A stretch of DNA of 64,000 nucleotides, from NCBI GenBank assembly GCA_002099365.1, contig MSED01000003.1:3286001-3350000 (forward strand). Direction: 5' to 3'. The stretch is from Phialophora verrucosa. Taxonomy: Eukaryota; Ascomycota; Eurotiomycetes; Chaetothyriales; Herpotrichiellaceae. The position numbers were made by a program, and so were the translations under genes. Shown here piece by piece: positions 33,669 through 44,296 of the stretch. The notes below the pieces were generated by a model. The model was not told where the DNA came from. It did not search any database and saw only the letters and a list, made by a program, of their open reading frames with translations. Position 1 is the first letter of the stretch. Each line of letters opens with the position of its first letter.

Positions 33669-35340
33669 CTATGACGCTGTGTACAATTCTCCCAGTCTCT
33701 TTTCCAACAACTTTCGCCCCTCGGCGGACCTCCAGATTTCCTCAGAGGGGGCTCCCTTTACAATATCCCACGCGACCAGCTTTTCCGTCACCTTGGTCAG
33801 ATCTTCCTGTTTCCTCTCCCAGTCTTTGTCTTTTTTCAGGTGGACGCCGGAAGTCACCACGACGAGAGGTACTTTGGGCGCTTGGATGTTCCGAGCGGTG
33901 ACCACCTCGTTTTTGGTCAACGAATTGGCCACGAGGTTCTCTTGCAGTTTGTTCTTGATGAACTTGCCACCCTGATATGATGACTTGCCAAAGACACGGT
34001 CCTCCTTAGTGCGACCCCTAAAAAGCGCTCCGGCTAGGCGATCAAGACCCAAGGGAGAAATGATGCCACGGCCCCAGAGGATGAAACCTCGACCAGGGTT
34101 GGCGATCTTGTACAGGAGGTCCTCGTGCAGTCCATCGATGAACATCATGCCCCTAATATCACGAGGGTGTCTGGCCGAGAAGACTCTGCTGTAAATGCTG
34201 CCAACGCCCGCAGAGACCAGAATCCAGGGGCCATCTTCGCCTGCAACGGCCAAAGCCTCTGAAATGGCATCTGCGGACATCCCGGCTGAATGCGGCGACG
34301 GCGCATTGTCCGACCATGCAATTCCAGGTCGGTCCCAGTAGCAGTAGCGATCAATGGTCTTATTAGCCCAGGCGTCGTACACCCAGCCCTCAAAGCTGTC
34401 CTCCACCGGCATATAACCACCCTCAAGCAACACAGTAGGCTTGGGTTTGCCGTCGGGGTAATAGGTCTGGTTGCCCACACATGCGAAATGGATGGCATAC
34501 TGGTCGTTGTCCACCAAGTATCGCGTGCCAGGAGCCGGTAGGGTGGCATCTCTCGACCGAAGAACAAGGACCGCAGTAAGCAGGATAACGATGATCACGT
34601 AGATGGACATGAGGAAGGTCGCCGCAAACACCGCGAACCACTCTCTAAGCGAACGGCGAGTTTCCTGACGCCCAGTAAGGCGCTCTTCCTCTTCAGCTTT
34701 GCCCCATTTCACAGTCTTGTTCGTCACCACGTTGTACAGGCCGATCAAGGCGGCCCAGATAACCGAGGCAATCCCAATCCAGCCCTCCTCAACTCGGATT
34801 CGTGGAACAGCTAGAATGATGATCATATCGATCAAGAGCAGAACGGAGACTGCCATACTCAAGACGCTCATTGCGGTCGAAGGTGTGGCGAAGAAGAGGA
34901 GGGCTGTCAGGATGTTCCCGATGGTGAGGGTAGTGTAGGCGACATCGAAGAAGCCCGAGCCTCTCGAATTGAAGTAAGGTGGACTGACGAAGATCGAGAT
35001 GAATAGCAGCATCCACCAAAGGCAGGTGATCAGGAGGAACAGGACTTCGAACCATCGCAGGGCGCGGACACTCCAAAGGTTGTACGGCGAGACCTGCGCG
35101 CATCATTAGCTAGATCCCGGTGAGCTCAACCCGCCAACGACGCGAACATACAGCTGGGTCATCAGGACTGAGGTAGCCTCGACCTCGTTCATTGCGAGGC
35201 AACAACCTTGTCCTTTCGTTGGCGTCTTCCAGCCGTCTGTTGGGCTGAGGTTGTGAAGTAGTGGCCTCTGTGTCATCTTCGCCTTCCTCTCGCGGAGGAT
35301 GGTCATCGTCCTTGTTCTTGGATCCCCACAGTGAAACCAT
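33669..35340 (-). CDS. Multi-pass membrane protein with alpha/beta-hydrolase-like domain, nucleophile apparently lost
   Basis: Exon 1 (35340-35152) and exon 2 (35093-33669) join across a 58-nt intron (GTATGT...CGCAG) to give 537 residues. A charged cytosolic N-terminus (~63 residues with ERTRLLPR) is followed by four or five membrane segments (about residues 75-130, 145-165 and 190-215), then a soluble domain of ~320 residues with an alpha/beta-hydrolase layout: PTVLLEGGY, DRPGIAWSD, ILVSAGVGSIYSRVFSARHP and GMMFIDG. At the nucleophile elbow the usual G-x-S-x-G reads S-A-G-V-G, so Gly stands where the catalytic Ser is expected. The domain may be non-catalytic, or use another serine. Fungal homologues are often named 'mitochondrial integral membrane protein'; location is not proven. 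It is divergent from PPE1. Confidence 0.85.
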
Positions 35341-35896
35341 TGCGGCGGTTGCTTGCCACTGGAACTACAGGGATGGATGCTCAACTGTCCAAACTGTCTG
35401 TTTCAGTTTGAAAACGTATCTCCACCTTAATGCTGGACGCAGCTACAGTGAAGGAATGATAGATTTCCAGTTCATCGCCAGTGGAGGAGGAACTTTTCCA
35501 AGCTTTCAGAGCAGTCTGGATGGGAGGAGTGGCAGCACCATCGTGGAGAGAAGAGCTCCAGACGTCATTAAGCCCTTGTTGGCGCCAGTGGCGTCCTGGC
35601 CGCGCAGCTTTGCAGGCAAGCGTCGCCCCAGGCGAGAGATCTAGCCCGGAAAGACCGCGCTGGAGAGACGAATGGGGCATCGAACCCCGCCCATTCGTTG
35701 CCTGTCACACCTTGCAGGCGTCACATGCCGCTATCTAACGGCTATCTTAACCGAGGATCCCTGCCAGCTGCTGCCGATCCAGATTCACGACGCTGGCCTG
35801 GACTGGAAACCCATCATCGACCTTTCCCATCGATCTGTCTTGACGTGTCAGTTTGGTTTAGTGTACGCTTTGTCCCGCATCTCCTCCGCTGCCGTG
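35341..35896. promoter_or_regulatory. Divergent promoter region of membrane hydrolase and PPE1
   Basis: About 560 bp between the two start codons. It contains a 9-bp perfect inverted repeat (listed separately) ~200 bp before the PPE1 ATG. Confidence 0.5.
35668..35698. repeat. Perfect inverted repeat, 9-bp arms, 13-nt loop
   Basis: Arms ACGAATGGG (35668-35676) and CCCATTCGT (35690-35698) are exact reverse complements. The loop contains TCGAACC, which superficially resembles a tRNA T-loop, but no cloverleaf can be built around it. It could be a 5' UTR hairpin or a protein-binding palindrome. Confidence 0.7.
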
Positions 35897-37173
35897 ATGA
35901 GCGACCTCCAGAGGTCGTTCGCTCGGACACATCTATCTCGACTTCCACCGGAGCCGCCAAATATCCTCGACGAACAGGAAGAACGGGATGACGTGGGCAA
36001 TCTGAGGCCCGGCTCGCCAAACGACTCTTCTTCATCCGCGTCGTCGACATCCTCTGCGGGCACTATAGTTCCCTCGCCGAGCCGCAATCTGTTTGAAAAG
36101 CCCAGAAGGTAGGCCCGACACTGGCTTCTCAGCCACGCAGCTACTGATCGTTCTGAAGCTCTGCCATCAAATCCCGCACAGGCCCTCTGCCGTGGGATGA
36201 CTTCTTTGCCCAGGACCTGTATTTCGAGCACAAGACTCCGTCAGAAACAATCAATCACCATGTCTACCTAACACCGCCCTCAGATTCCGGTCCGCTCATC
36301 GTCACACATCACGGAGCAGGATCATCGGGCCTGTCGTTTGCTGCCTTCACTGCAGAACTCCTGAAAGTCCTCGCCAATGCGGGAGTGCTGTCGCTAGATG
36401 CTCGCGGCCACGGCCAGACCACCATCACCACTTCCTCCGGAGACCTACCCCCCAGCCCAGACCTCAGCTTGCCCACGTTAGCTGAAGATGTAGCCTTCGT
36501 GGTTGATGCCGTCAAAGGCCACATGAAGTGGACCGCGTTACCAGACATCGTGCTCATAGGCCACAGCCTCGGAGGAGCTGTTGTGACAGAAGTCGCCCAC
36601 GAGAGACTGCTGGGCAACTCACTCCTAGCCTATGGCGTTCTAGACGTCGTCGAGGGCTCAGCCATGGATGCCTTGAAGAGCATGGACACGTATCTGTCAA
36701 CGCGCCCCAAGTCCTTCCCTTCGCTTGCATCAGGCATAGAATGGCACATCAAGTCCCGCACAATCCGAAACACCACTTCCGCCAGAGTCTCTGTGCCCTC
36801 GCTCCTTCAGGAGTCCAAGACAACGCCAAACGCATGGTATTGGCGCACCGACCTTGCCGCTACCAAACCATTCTGGGAAGACTGGTTTATAGGTTTGTCT
36901 AAGAAGTTTCTCGAGTCTCGCGGAGGAAAGTTGCTCCTCCTGGCGGGAACAGACCGGCTGGACAAGGAGCTCATGATCGGGCAGATGCAAGGGAAATATC
37001 AACTTCAGGTTTTCCCCGACGCGGGACATTTCATCCAGGAAGATCAGCCGGCGAAGACGGCGAATATTGTCGCAGACTTTTATAGACGCAACGATCGAAG
37101 CGCCCTTGTTTTACCGCCAAAGGTGGATGATCTGATTAAGCAGGGGAAGCTGAAGCCCGCCGGGCGGAAATGA
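35897..37173 (+). CDS. PPE1: Protein phosphatase methylesterase 1
   Basis: Exon 1 (35897-36108, starting MSDLQRSFARTHLSRLPPEP) and exon 2 (36159-37173) give 408 residues. Phase fixes the acceptor at TCTGAAG (36158), an AAG site; the nearer CACAG at 36181 would break the frame. The alpha/beta-hydrolase core shows THHGAGSSGLSF (oxyanion region), LSLDARGHGQT, the nucleophile elbow GHSLGGAV, and the late DAGHFIQED with the catalytic His. Conserved family stretches IRNTTSARVSVPSLL and MQGKYQLQVFPD confirm PPE1. It removes the C-terminal methyl ester of the PP2A catalytic subunit and so controls PP2A assembly. A Ser-rich insert (~residues 40-60) is disordered. It converges on DRS1, 141 bp away. Confidence 0.95.
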
Positions 37174-37314
37174 ATACATATCTTTTGAGCCGTGAGAGCC
37201 TTGGGAAAGAAATGATATCTTGTTGCCATATGCCGCAGTGATGATCAAGCAGGCGGCTCAGGCTGATCAGTCGACTTAAGCACACTGAACTGGCGATCTA
37301 CGACCACCCGACAT

Positions 37315-39714
37315 CTATCTCTTCCCCTTAGATTTGCCCTTGGCCGTCCCCTTCGCCTTTGCCTTACCCGCCTTGCTGCTCTTCTTCTTTGCTTTGATAG
37401 CCATCTTGGCCGCTTGTTCACTTCCCTTGCCCTTCCTCCACATCTTGCCTTCCTTCCTCTCTCGAGCATCATCAAGCCTCTTCTTATCCTTGTTGCTCAG
37501 CTTCTTCTTCTCACCCTTGACCTTTACCACGCCATTCGGACCATTCAACTCCAGTCGGCCTCTCGCCTGCGCATCGCGTTTCTCCTTTTCGGTTTCGAAC
37601 CACGTCCTCTTCGGACGGGCCAAGATCTCATCTTTGTGCTTGATCAGGTTCTCACCGCGTTGCAGCTGGGCTTCCGTGGTAGCGAGTTGCTTCTCTTCCT
37701 TCTCTTCCTTGAGAATCTCCTCGACGTCGGACTCGAGGTCGTCAAGGCGTGACGCCATGTCGTCGACATCCTGCACGTCCATGACTCGAGACACGACCTT
37801 GGCGCCTTGTTGTCTCGCACTTTTCACCGCCGCCTTCACAATTTTCCGATCCGGTTCTGCTGCGATCGTGCATGCGCGGCCGGAGCGGCCCGCTCTTGCC
37901 GTTCTACCCACACGATGGAGATAGATCTCATGAGTCTGCGGTGCTTCATAGTTAACCACCGTCGCCACATTCTTGATATCCAACCCTCTACTTGCTAGAT
38001 CGGTGGCAAGCAAATGCGTCGTCTTCCCGTCTCGGAATGCATTGACTGCACTGATTCGCTGTTCTTGGCTCATGCTGCCGTGCAATTCTCCCGATTTGAT
38101 GCCCAGCAAGCCAAATACAACCCTCACACGATGCGCCTCTTTCTTCTGCCGGAAAAAGACGATTGTTCGCTCGGTGAAGAACTTTTGACAGAGAACGCAG
38201 AGCGTGGCGAGACGCCGATCTTCGCGGCCTTGCCTTAAGCGCACAAATTCTTGTGTTAGACCGGCGGTGGTGGATTTCTTTGCGTCGACCGACAGCCGGA
38301 CGGGGCGGTTCATGCCCACTCTGACGAGCTTGTCCACGCTATCCGTCATTGTCGCTGAAAACAGCATGGTCTGGCGACCCTGCGGTATGGTCTTGAGAAT
38401 TTCATTCAATTCGTCTTCGAAGCCGGTTTCAAGCATGCGATCTGCTTCATCCAGGACTAGAATCTCAATGTTTTCCACCGCAAAGCTGGCTGAGTTGCGC
38501 ATGTGGTCGATAAACCGGCCGGGTGTTGCGATCACCACATCAGGTCGTTTCTTGAGGATCGTTTCCTGTTCGCGGAGCGAGAAACCGCCTACCACTTGTG
38601 CGAATGTGATATCTGTGTAGCGAGCGAGTGCGGTCGCGACGTTGTAGCATTGGACTGCGAGTTCGCGGGTTGGCATGAGGATGGCTACTCGCGTTGTAGG
38701 GACTTTTCTAGGTCGATAGAGTAGGCGTTCCAGGATGGGGAGGAGAAACGCTGCGGTTTTGCCGGAGCCGGTCACTGCTGAGCCGACGACGTCGAGGCCT
38801 TGGAGGGCGATGGGAATGGCACGGACTTGGATTGGTGTTGGTGTGGTGAATGATAAGGCAGCTAGGCCTCGTAGAATGGGTCGTGATAACGAGAATTGTT
38901 GGAAAGAAGACGCGGGTTTTAAGTTTGGTTGAGGATTCTTGTCTTCAGGCGCAAAGAAGGCAGCTCTTTTGGCTGCTTCTTCGGCATCTTCTTCAACGGA
39001 GGTTTGCGATGCGGCATCGGAGTGGTCGGATGCCAGGTCATCGGGATGGGCTGTCGGTGAGGCGACCGAGTCGTTGTCGGAGACACTGTCCTCTCCTTCG
39101 TTAGAGGGTCCTTCTTCGTCAGCCTCTGAATCCTGCTCTTCAGCTTCAGATTCTGCCTCGGCGCCGAAGACATCTGCTGCAAGGAGCTCATCGTCACCCA
39201 AGTCCGGTATCTCGACATCACTATCTTCCTCGTCCCCGTCGGATATCGCATCCTCTGCGTGCGAGTCGGAATCCGCCTCTGCTTTTTTCTTATTTTTGGA
39301 TGGTTTAGATTTCTTTTCAGCCCGGCGGGCAATTATTGCGTCAATGTCGACACCCCTCTTATCTTTATTCTTTGCATTTGCGATATCGTGACCCCAGCCG
39401 TCGAATTCGTCTATCTCTTCCAGGACGGCGTCCCCGCCAACATCGAATTCGAAGTCGGAGTCAAGAGCGTCGTCCTTGACGTTTTGTACGTCGTCATCGA
39501 GGTCTTCAGAGTCTGAGTGGGCGTTCACCCCATTGAGCTCCAGGTCAGGATCACTCTTATGTCTCTTGTTCTTCGGCACCTTCTGTTTCTCTCGTTTGCG
39601 CTTTGTGCCTGTCTGGGGCTGGAAAGCCTCGGAGTCGGATTCAGAGACTGGGAGGTCGCCTTCGGCATCAGAAAGTGTCAGGACAAACTCGTCCTCTTGA
39701 TTGTTCCGAGCCAT
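37315..39714 (-). CDS. DRS1: DEAD-box ATP-dependent RNA helicase DRS1
   Basis: A single exon. An ATG at 39714 (MARNNQEDEFVLTLSDAEGD) gives 799 residues and matches the usual fungal start; an in-frame ATG 30 codons upstream (39804) is probably in the 5' leader. A long acidic N-terminus (~280 residues) precedes the helicase core: Q motif (FTTPTPIQ), motif I GSGKT, Ia PTRELA, Ib TPGR, II DEAD, III SAT, IV IVFF, V ATDLASRGLDI and VI HRVGRTARAGR. The C-terminus is a Lys/Arg-rich tail with a Lys-Ala-Gly run. DRS1 acts in the nucleolus in 60S ribosomal subunit assembly (27S to 25S/5.8S rRNA processing). Confidence 0.96.
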   Translation of the reverse strand: MARNNQEDEFVLTLSDAEGDLPVSESDSEAFQPQTGTKRKREKQKVPKNKRHKSDPDLELNGVNAHSDSEDLDDDVQNVKDDALDSDFEFDVGGDAVLEEIDEFDGWGHDIANAKNKDKRGVDIDAIIARRAEKKSKPSKNKKKAEADSDSHAEDAISDGDEEDSDVEIPDLGDDELLAADVFGAEAESEAEEQDSEADEEGPSNEGEDSVSDNDSVASPTAHPDDLASDHSDAASQTSVEEDAEEAAKRAAFFAPEDKNPQPNLKPASSFQQFSLSRPILRGLAALSFTTPTPIQVRAIPIALQGLDVVGSAVTGSGKTAAFLLPILERLLYRPRKVPTTRVAILMPTRELAVQCYNVATALARYTDITFAQVVGGFSLREQETILKKRPDVVIATPGRFIDHMRNSASFAVENIEILVLDEADRMLETGFEDELNEILKTIPQGRQTMLFSATMTDSVDKLVRVGMNRPVRLSVDAKKSTTAGLTQEFVRLRQGREDRRLATLCVLCQKFFTERTIVFFRQKKEAHRVRVVFGLLGIKSGELHGSMSQEQRISAVNAFRDGKTTHLLATDLASRGLDIKNVATVVNYEAPQTHEIYLHRVGRTARAGRSGRACTIAAEPDRKIVKAAVKSARQQGAKVVSRVMDVQDVDDMASRLDDLESDVEEILKEEKEEKQLATTEAQLQRGENLIKHKDEILARPKRTWFETEKEKRDAQARGRLELNGPNGVVKVKGEKKKLSNKDKKRLDDARERKEGKMWRKGKGSEQAAKMAIKAKKKSSKAGKAKAKGTAKGKSKGKR

Positions 39715-42454
39715 TCGGTACGAATGTTTAGGATGGAGGGCTCGCTTTTGCAAATCTGGAGGACGGCTGCAACTTTTTTTTGGATTCGACTGAAATTCTG
39801 CCAAAGGCGGTGAAATTGGTCAGTAAAGTGGCACGAGTGGATCCACGATTCCCCTCCGAAACAGAGGCATTGAACTCGCACAGTCCAACACACTCGACTC
39901 TAAGCTGCTACTCGATCTCCGCCTGCTTAATTCTAATTCTTAGGGTCGACGACCGATTTTTCGTGTGACGGCTCATTGCCCGCATGGTGTCGCTACTGAA
40001 CTGGAGCTTCGACTATATGCCGAAGGGATCACGCACGATGGATAGAGAGGCTTATAAAATAGTGGCGGACATTGAAGTCCTGGGATGCTGACTTCTCATT
40101 GACAATGCCTCGGCATGTCCTGGATGATTTGGGAAGGACAATTCTCGACAAAGGCCCTCACGCCGCAGATCATGCTAGTGACCTCTCTTGAATGCGGACG
40201 ATATGCATGGCTGATGCTCGGCTCAGCCTCTTCGTAATGATGACAGGATCTCGCGTGGAAGCTCAACCCCGAAAAAGATATCACGGCACCGGCTCTCATC
40301 AGAGCTCTCGCAGGTGTCCGTGGTGTCCCAACTGCCGTGTTGCAGGTTCGAGGGAAGAGGTGAAGCTGTCCCATTGAGCATCAGACGAACCTTAGAGCAA
40401 GGACTGTTTCGTGATCTTGAGGAATTCCGGGCGACTACCAACTCCTCCAGCTTCTTACCTTCCCACGGTAAGACGCTGCATTGGGGAATAGGTTGGATAG
40501 ATTTGACAAGTTTTGACATCTCAACAATGATTTCGCACGGACATCTGATGCAAACTGGCAGGAACCCGACGGGATATCAGGAGCATTGCAGCATCCGCAT
40601 GTTCCCGTTGCGTGAGTTGACCTCTACTGTGACGATATTGAAGCGCCCGAGGCCGACGGATACAATCACTCCACCACAGTCCGAAACATGTCAGAGGTCA
40701 GACAATATTGGACCTGACCGCGGCTTCCATGCATATATATATATATACAGTGGCATTATTCAGCCACGAATACTCCTGTGTTCAGGCGGCTGACTCCGGA
40801 ACGTTCAGCCATGCGTACTGGTTATCCACAATTCGGGAACAAGACTGTCGTGTAACGACCCAGGGATCAAGGTTGAACTTCTGGAAAGGTGGCTTGCAGT
40901 AGCTCGTTCACAGCATCCTTGTTGACCAAGCACACAAGGCATTTGCTGTCACCGCTTCTTTGACGATTCTGACGAGTCGCATAAACATCGGGAGTCAAAA
41001 TGCGGTTTTCTTCAAGATCACCAAGGACCTAGACTCGGACGTTGTGATTTTCGCAGATCACATATGATCGTCGATATTCGTCAGGTAGGGCTGATCTTCA
41101 CGTCTAGAACATACCCTCTAAAGAACAGTGTGGGAGGCTCGCTTGAGGGGCTAGGGGCCACCTTGATGCGGGTCAAGCTGAGGTGATGGAAAGGATCGCG
41201 GACTTGCGGTCCCTCCCTCGCTCGAACAACACGAGTCGCGACGCGCATACAAGGGCCGAGGAAAATGGCTCAGGAAGCATTTCCACAAGTTCGCTTCGCC
41301 AGCTCGTATCGTGTCTGTCCGTCTGAGCACATTCCGTTGCTGCAAGCCTGCGGAGACGGCCCACGAATTCGAGAGGACTGATGACAAGGGCTCTTTGGGA
41401 CATCCCGCTCAGTGCTGCTATCAACTCTACCATGTCTATTCCGTACTTCTTCTGGATGGGGGTTGCACGATATCGAGAGATGCAGGACAAGTCGGCGCCA
41501 CCAAACTCGAATCTCCACTCTCACTGGCGGCTACCCGGTAAAGAAAAGGGAGGACAGTCCCTAGGCGGGCCCAGGTAGGGGTTGTTTCCAGAGGCTTGTC
41601 CCTTGTTCATCGGCATGGGCATGGCGGCAGGGGTCCTCGTTTTGTAAAGTGGTGGAGGGATGATGATGAGTCCATCCCAAAACCCACCCCGCCACTCCCG
41701 TAAGGAATTTAGCATCCAATCCCTCAGCCTGCCGTGAGCGTCGTCCTACCCACGCTGCTTGTTCCTTCTACTATCAAGTGTTCCCGACGATGGCACAGCT
41801 ACCCAGAGACGTTATCTTGAGACATCCCACTTTTGGGGGCCTTGCCGTTCAGACCTGCATCGGCGTCTTGATCGGGATGTACCCGTATCTCTAATTCTCG
41901 CTCCCTCGAATCGAGGTACCTCCCACTATCTCAGGTCGTCGCGGTACACATGCCACGAACTTTGGAGGTCTTTTAGTCGATCCTCTCCTGGTTCTTGTCG
42001 AACCCTGATCAAGATCCTGAGTGGATCGCTTGAGGACACACACCGCTGTCTATGGAAGCGCTGGAGAAATCAAGTCGCACTTCGCTGGCTAGCTGGCCAA
42101 CGCGAATTTGTCGGCTGCAATCACGTCAGTTCCGGCTCGCGCAGGCTGACTGCTCTTTGTAACATAACCACATGCAACCACAAATGAGCCTGTCACTAAG
42201 CTGCCAGTCTATTGCACCACTGCTGTTCAGCCATCTGGAGACTTTCGGAGGCGCCAGGCGACACTGGAATAGTAGCCCCAAGCTGCACCAGCTTCCCACC
42301 AGATCCCTCCCGCAGGCGGACGGCCCTTGCATGCGCAACTGATTCGTCGTGCGCGTTCGTTCTTGTGCGACGGCTCTTTGTTGTCATCTTTTTTTCTCGT
42401 GCCCATATTTATCCTACCCTCCCGCCTTCCCTCTGACTCTTCTTCTCCCTCAGC
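39715..42454. other. Large intergenic region, no firm gene
   Basis: 2.7 kb between the divergent DRS1 and APRT genes. Contents seen: a short (AT)7 run at 40733-40746, a possible 34-codon ORF at 41790-41894 (listed separately), and a CT-rich leader just before the APRT start. Frames at 40314-40793, 41173-41490 and 41759-42187 show no family features. Confidence 0.55.
41790..41894 (+). CDS. Possible small ORF, 34 residues, one hydrophobic segment
   Basis: ATG at 41790 opens a 34-codon frame: a polar start (MAQLPRDVILRHP) followed by a compact hydrophobic helix (GGLAVQTCIGVLIGMYPYL). The composition looks like a small membrane protein or a first coding exon with a donor near the end (GTACCC or GTATCT around 41879-41886), but downstream exons do not join into anything recognisable. 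No homology is claimed. Confidence 0.25.
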   Translation: MAQLPRDVILRHPTFGGLAVQTCIGVLIGMYPYL

Positions 42455-43211
42455 ATGACTCTTCCTGCTGGAGACACTGACCCCAGCTATGGCACCGCGC
42501 GACCAGAGCCCAATGCCACCGCCTCCAGTATGTTGAACCCCGCATCGCCAACAAAATAAATTTTCAGCCTCGCTGACGGTCATAGCCTCCCAACTCACCG
42601 GTGCTGAAGCGTTGCCGGAATTAAGGTCTCTGCTTAAGGCGGGTTTGAAGACCTATCCGGATTTCCCAAAGGTAAGCGCCTACAAAATTCCATTACAGGA
42701 TCTCTCGCTGATAAAGTTGTCGAAGGAAGGCATTCTCTTCGAAGATATCCTCCCCCTCTTCGCCTCTCCCTCTCTTCACCAAGCTCTGATCCGAGCCTAT
42801 GAGCTACAAATCATCGAAAGTCTCGGTAGGGACAACATTCCAGATGTGATTGTCGGCCTCGACGCGCGGGGTTTCCTCTTCGGACCGACGCTTGCCCTGC
42901 GATTTGGAGCTGGCTTTGTCCCGGTCAGAAAGGCTGGCAAACTCCCTGGAAAGATCGAGACAGCCGAGTTCCAGAAAGAATATGGCACCGATACGTTCGC
43001 CATGCAGACCGACGCCATCAAGCCGGGCCAAAAAGTCCTCGTCGTTGACGATTTGATCGCAACTGGCGGCTCGGCGGCCGCAGCAGGCACACTGGTCGAA
43101 AAATGCGGAGGGACTCTTCTCGGCTACATTTTCATCATCGAGCTTACATTCCTGAGGGGCCGGGATAAGCTCAACGCACCCGTCTATACGTTACTCGAAA
43201 GTCAGTCGTAG
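42455..43211 (+). CDS. APRT: Adenine phosphoribosyltransferase
   Basis: Three exons (42455-42527, 42568-42671, 42726-43211) join in frame to give 220 residues. The core begins LKTYPDFPK, then EGILFEDILPLF, a typical APRT join at the second intron. The substrate-binding RFGAGFVPVRKAGKLPG and the PRPP-binding VLVVDDLIATGGSA are intact. The enzyme converts adenine and PRPP to AMP in the cytosol, in purine salvage. The second intron is 54 nt with GTAAGC donor and TCGAAG acceptor; it has no stop and is a multiple of three, so retention would add 18 residues just before EGILFED. The N-terminal ~25 residues (MTLPAGDTDPSYGT...) are variable and disordered. Confidence 0.95.
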
Positions 43212-44296
43212 TGAAGAGCCGTCGAACATCCTTCTCGAAGAAACGAAAGGCATCGGCCTCCGAGTCACCCTGCTCGGGGACCACAGGAGCCAGAAATCAC
43301 GACCAACAACAGGTGGCTCACGTCTGTATCAACACGGACATTTGACGCCCTGCCGTCAGTGCAGGACCCAGCTTCAAAATTCTGGCCGGCAAGAAGCCGG
43401 TCAGTACACACATTTAGGTCTTTTCTTTTGGACGACTACAGTTATGTTGCAATCGGGAGTGGTTGGACAAGAATCATAATGTTTCGTCAATACCGAATCA
43501 GTCTCGCTGCCAGCAATATGAGCCGCAGGACCCTGGATTACACTGATCCTATCCCGGACTAACTCTAAAGGCTCCCTGCTCAAATGGGAACCTGCCTGAG
43601 AAGATTGGACGTGGGTTATTCAGATTAAAGGTGGTGGCATGAATGTTGATATCCACGACGTCTCCATGAAATTTATCATTTGCGAACACGGTCCAAGTTC
43701 TATGATGAAGATGCGTATGCCTGATAATGCTGAACATCCGATGGGATATGGGCGGTCAATAGACATAGAAATGGAATCATCTTCAATGATGCATCACTAT
43801 CTGCCATATGAATCCCGAGTGAAGTGTTCCTTGCCGTCTCTGCCCGGTGTGCGTCACGTATCCCACCTGCGACTTGCTCTCTTGATCCCCAGGATTTGAC
43901 ATTGGCAGACAAGCGCTCGAATTTAAGCGAAACGGGCGCAGCACCGCGGTTGAATAGCTCGATCGTCCGGGCGTCAGATGCTTGAATCCGAATCCCCACG
44001 TGCGCCACCACCGCCGCACACCAGTACCGACACCACCATCCCGGGCCTGGCTGTTTCGGGCTGGTCTCAAACTACCTGGGGTTGTGAATTTGTCCGTTGA
44101 ATCCTCGATGTCTCGCGCTGTCGCTCACGCTCCCTTCCTCACAGTCTCGCCTGCATCCACTGTCACTCGCTTAATATCCGTGTCCGGCCACACACCCTTC
44201 CGTTGCTGCACAGAGTGCCTGACGTTTCGTCGTGCCGAACTGGACTGTGTGGGCGATCTGCGCAGCCCGACCGACCACACATGAAGCGCGGCCAAA
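43212..44296. other. Intergenic, no gene seen
   Basis: About 1.1 kb between two plus-strand genes, presumably holding the promoter and leader of the CPS1/DIP2-like gene. Opposing frames overlap and have no family features. Confidence 0.6.

Noticed and set aside
35668..35698. Possible tRNA T-arm (TTCGA loop) on the minus strand
   Set aside because: No acceptor, D or anticodon stems can be formed; it is only a simple hairpin.
41759..42187. 142-codon plus-strand frame before APRT
   Set aside because: Arg/Ser/Cys-rich shadow-like composition; overlaps the small ORF in another frame; no domain.
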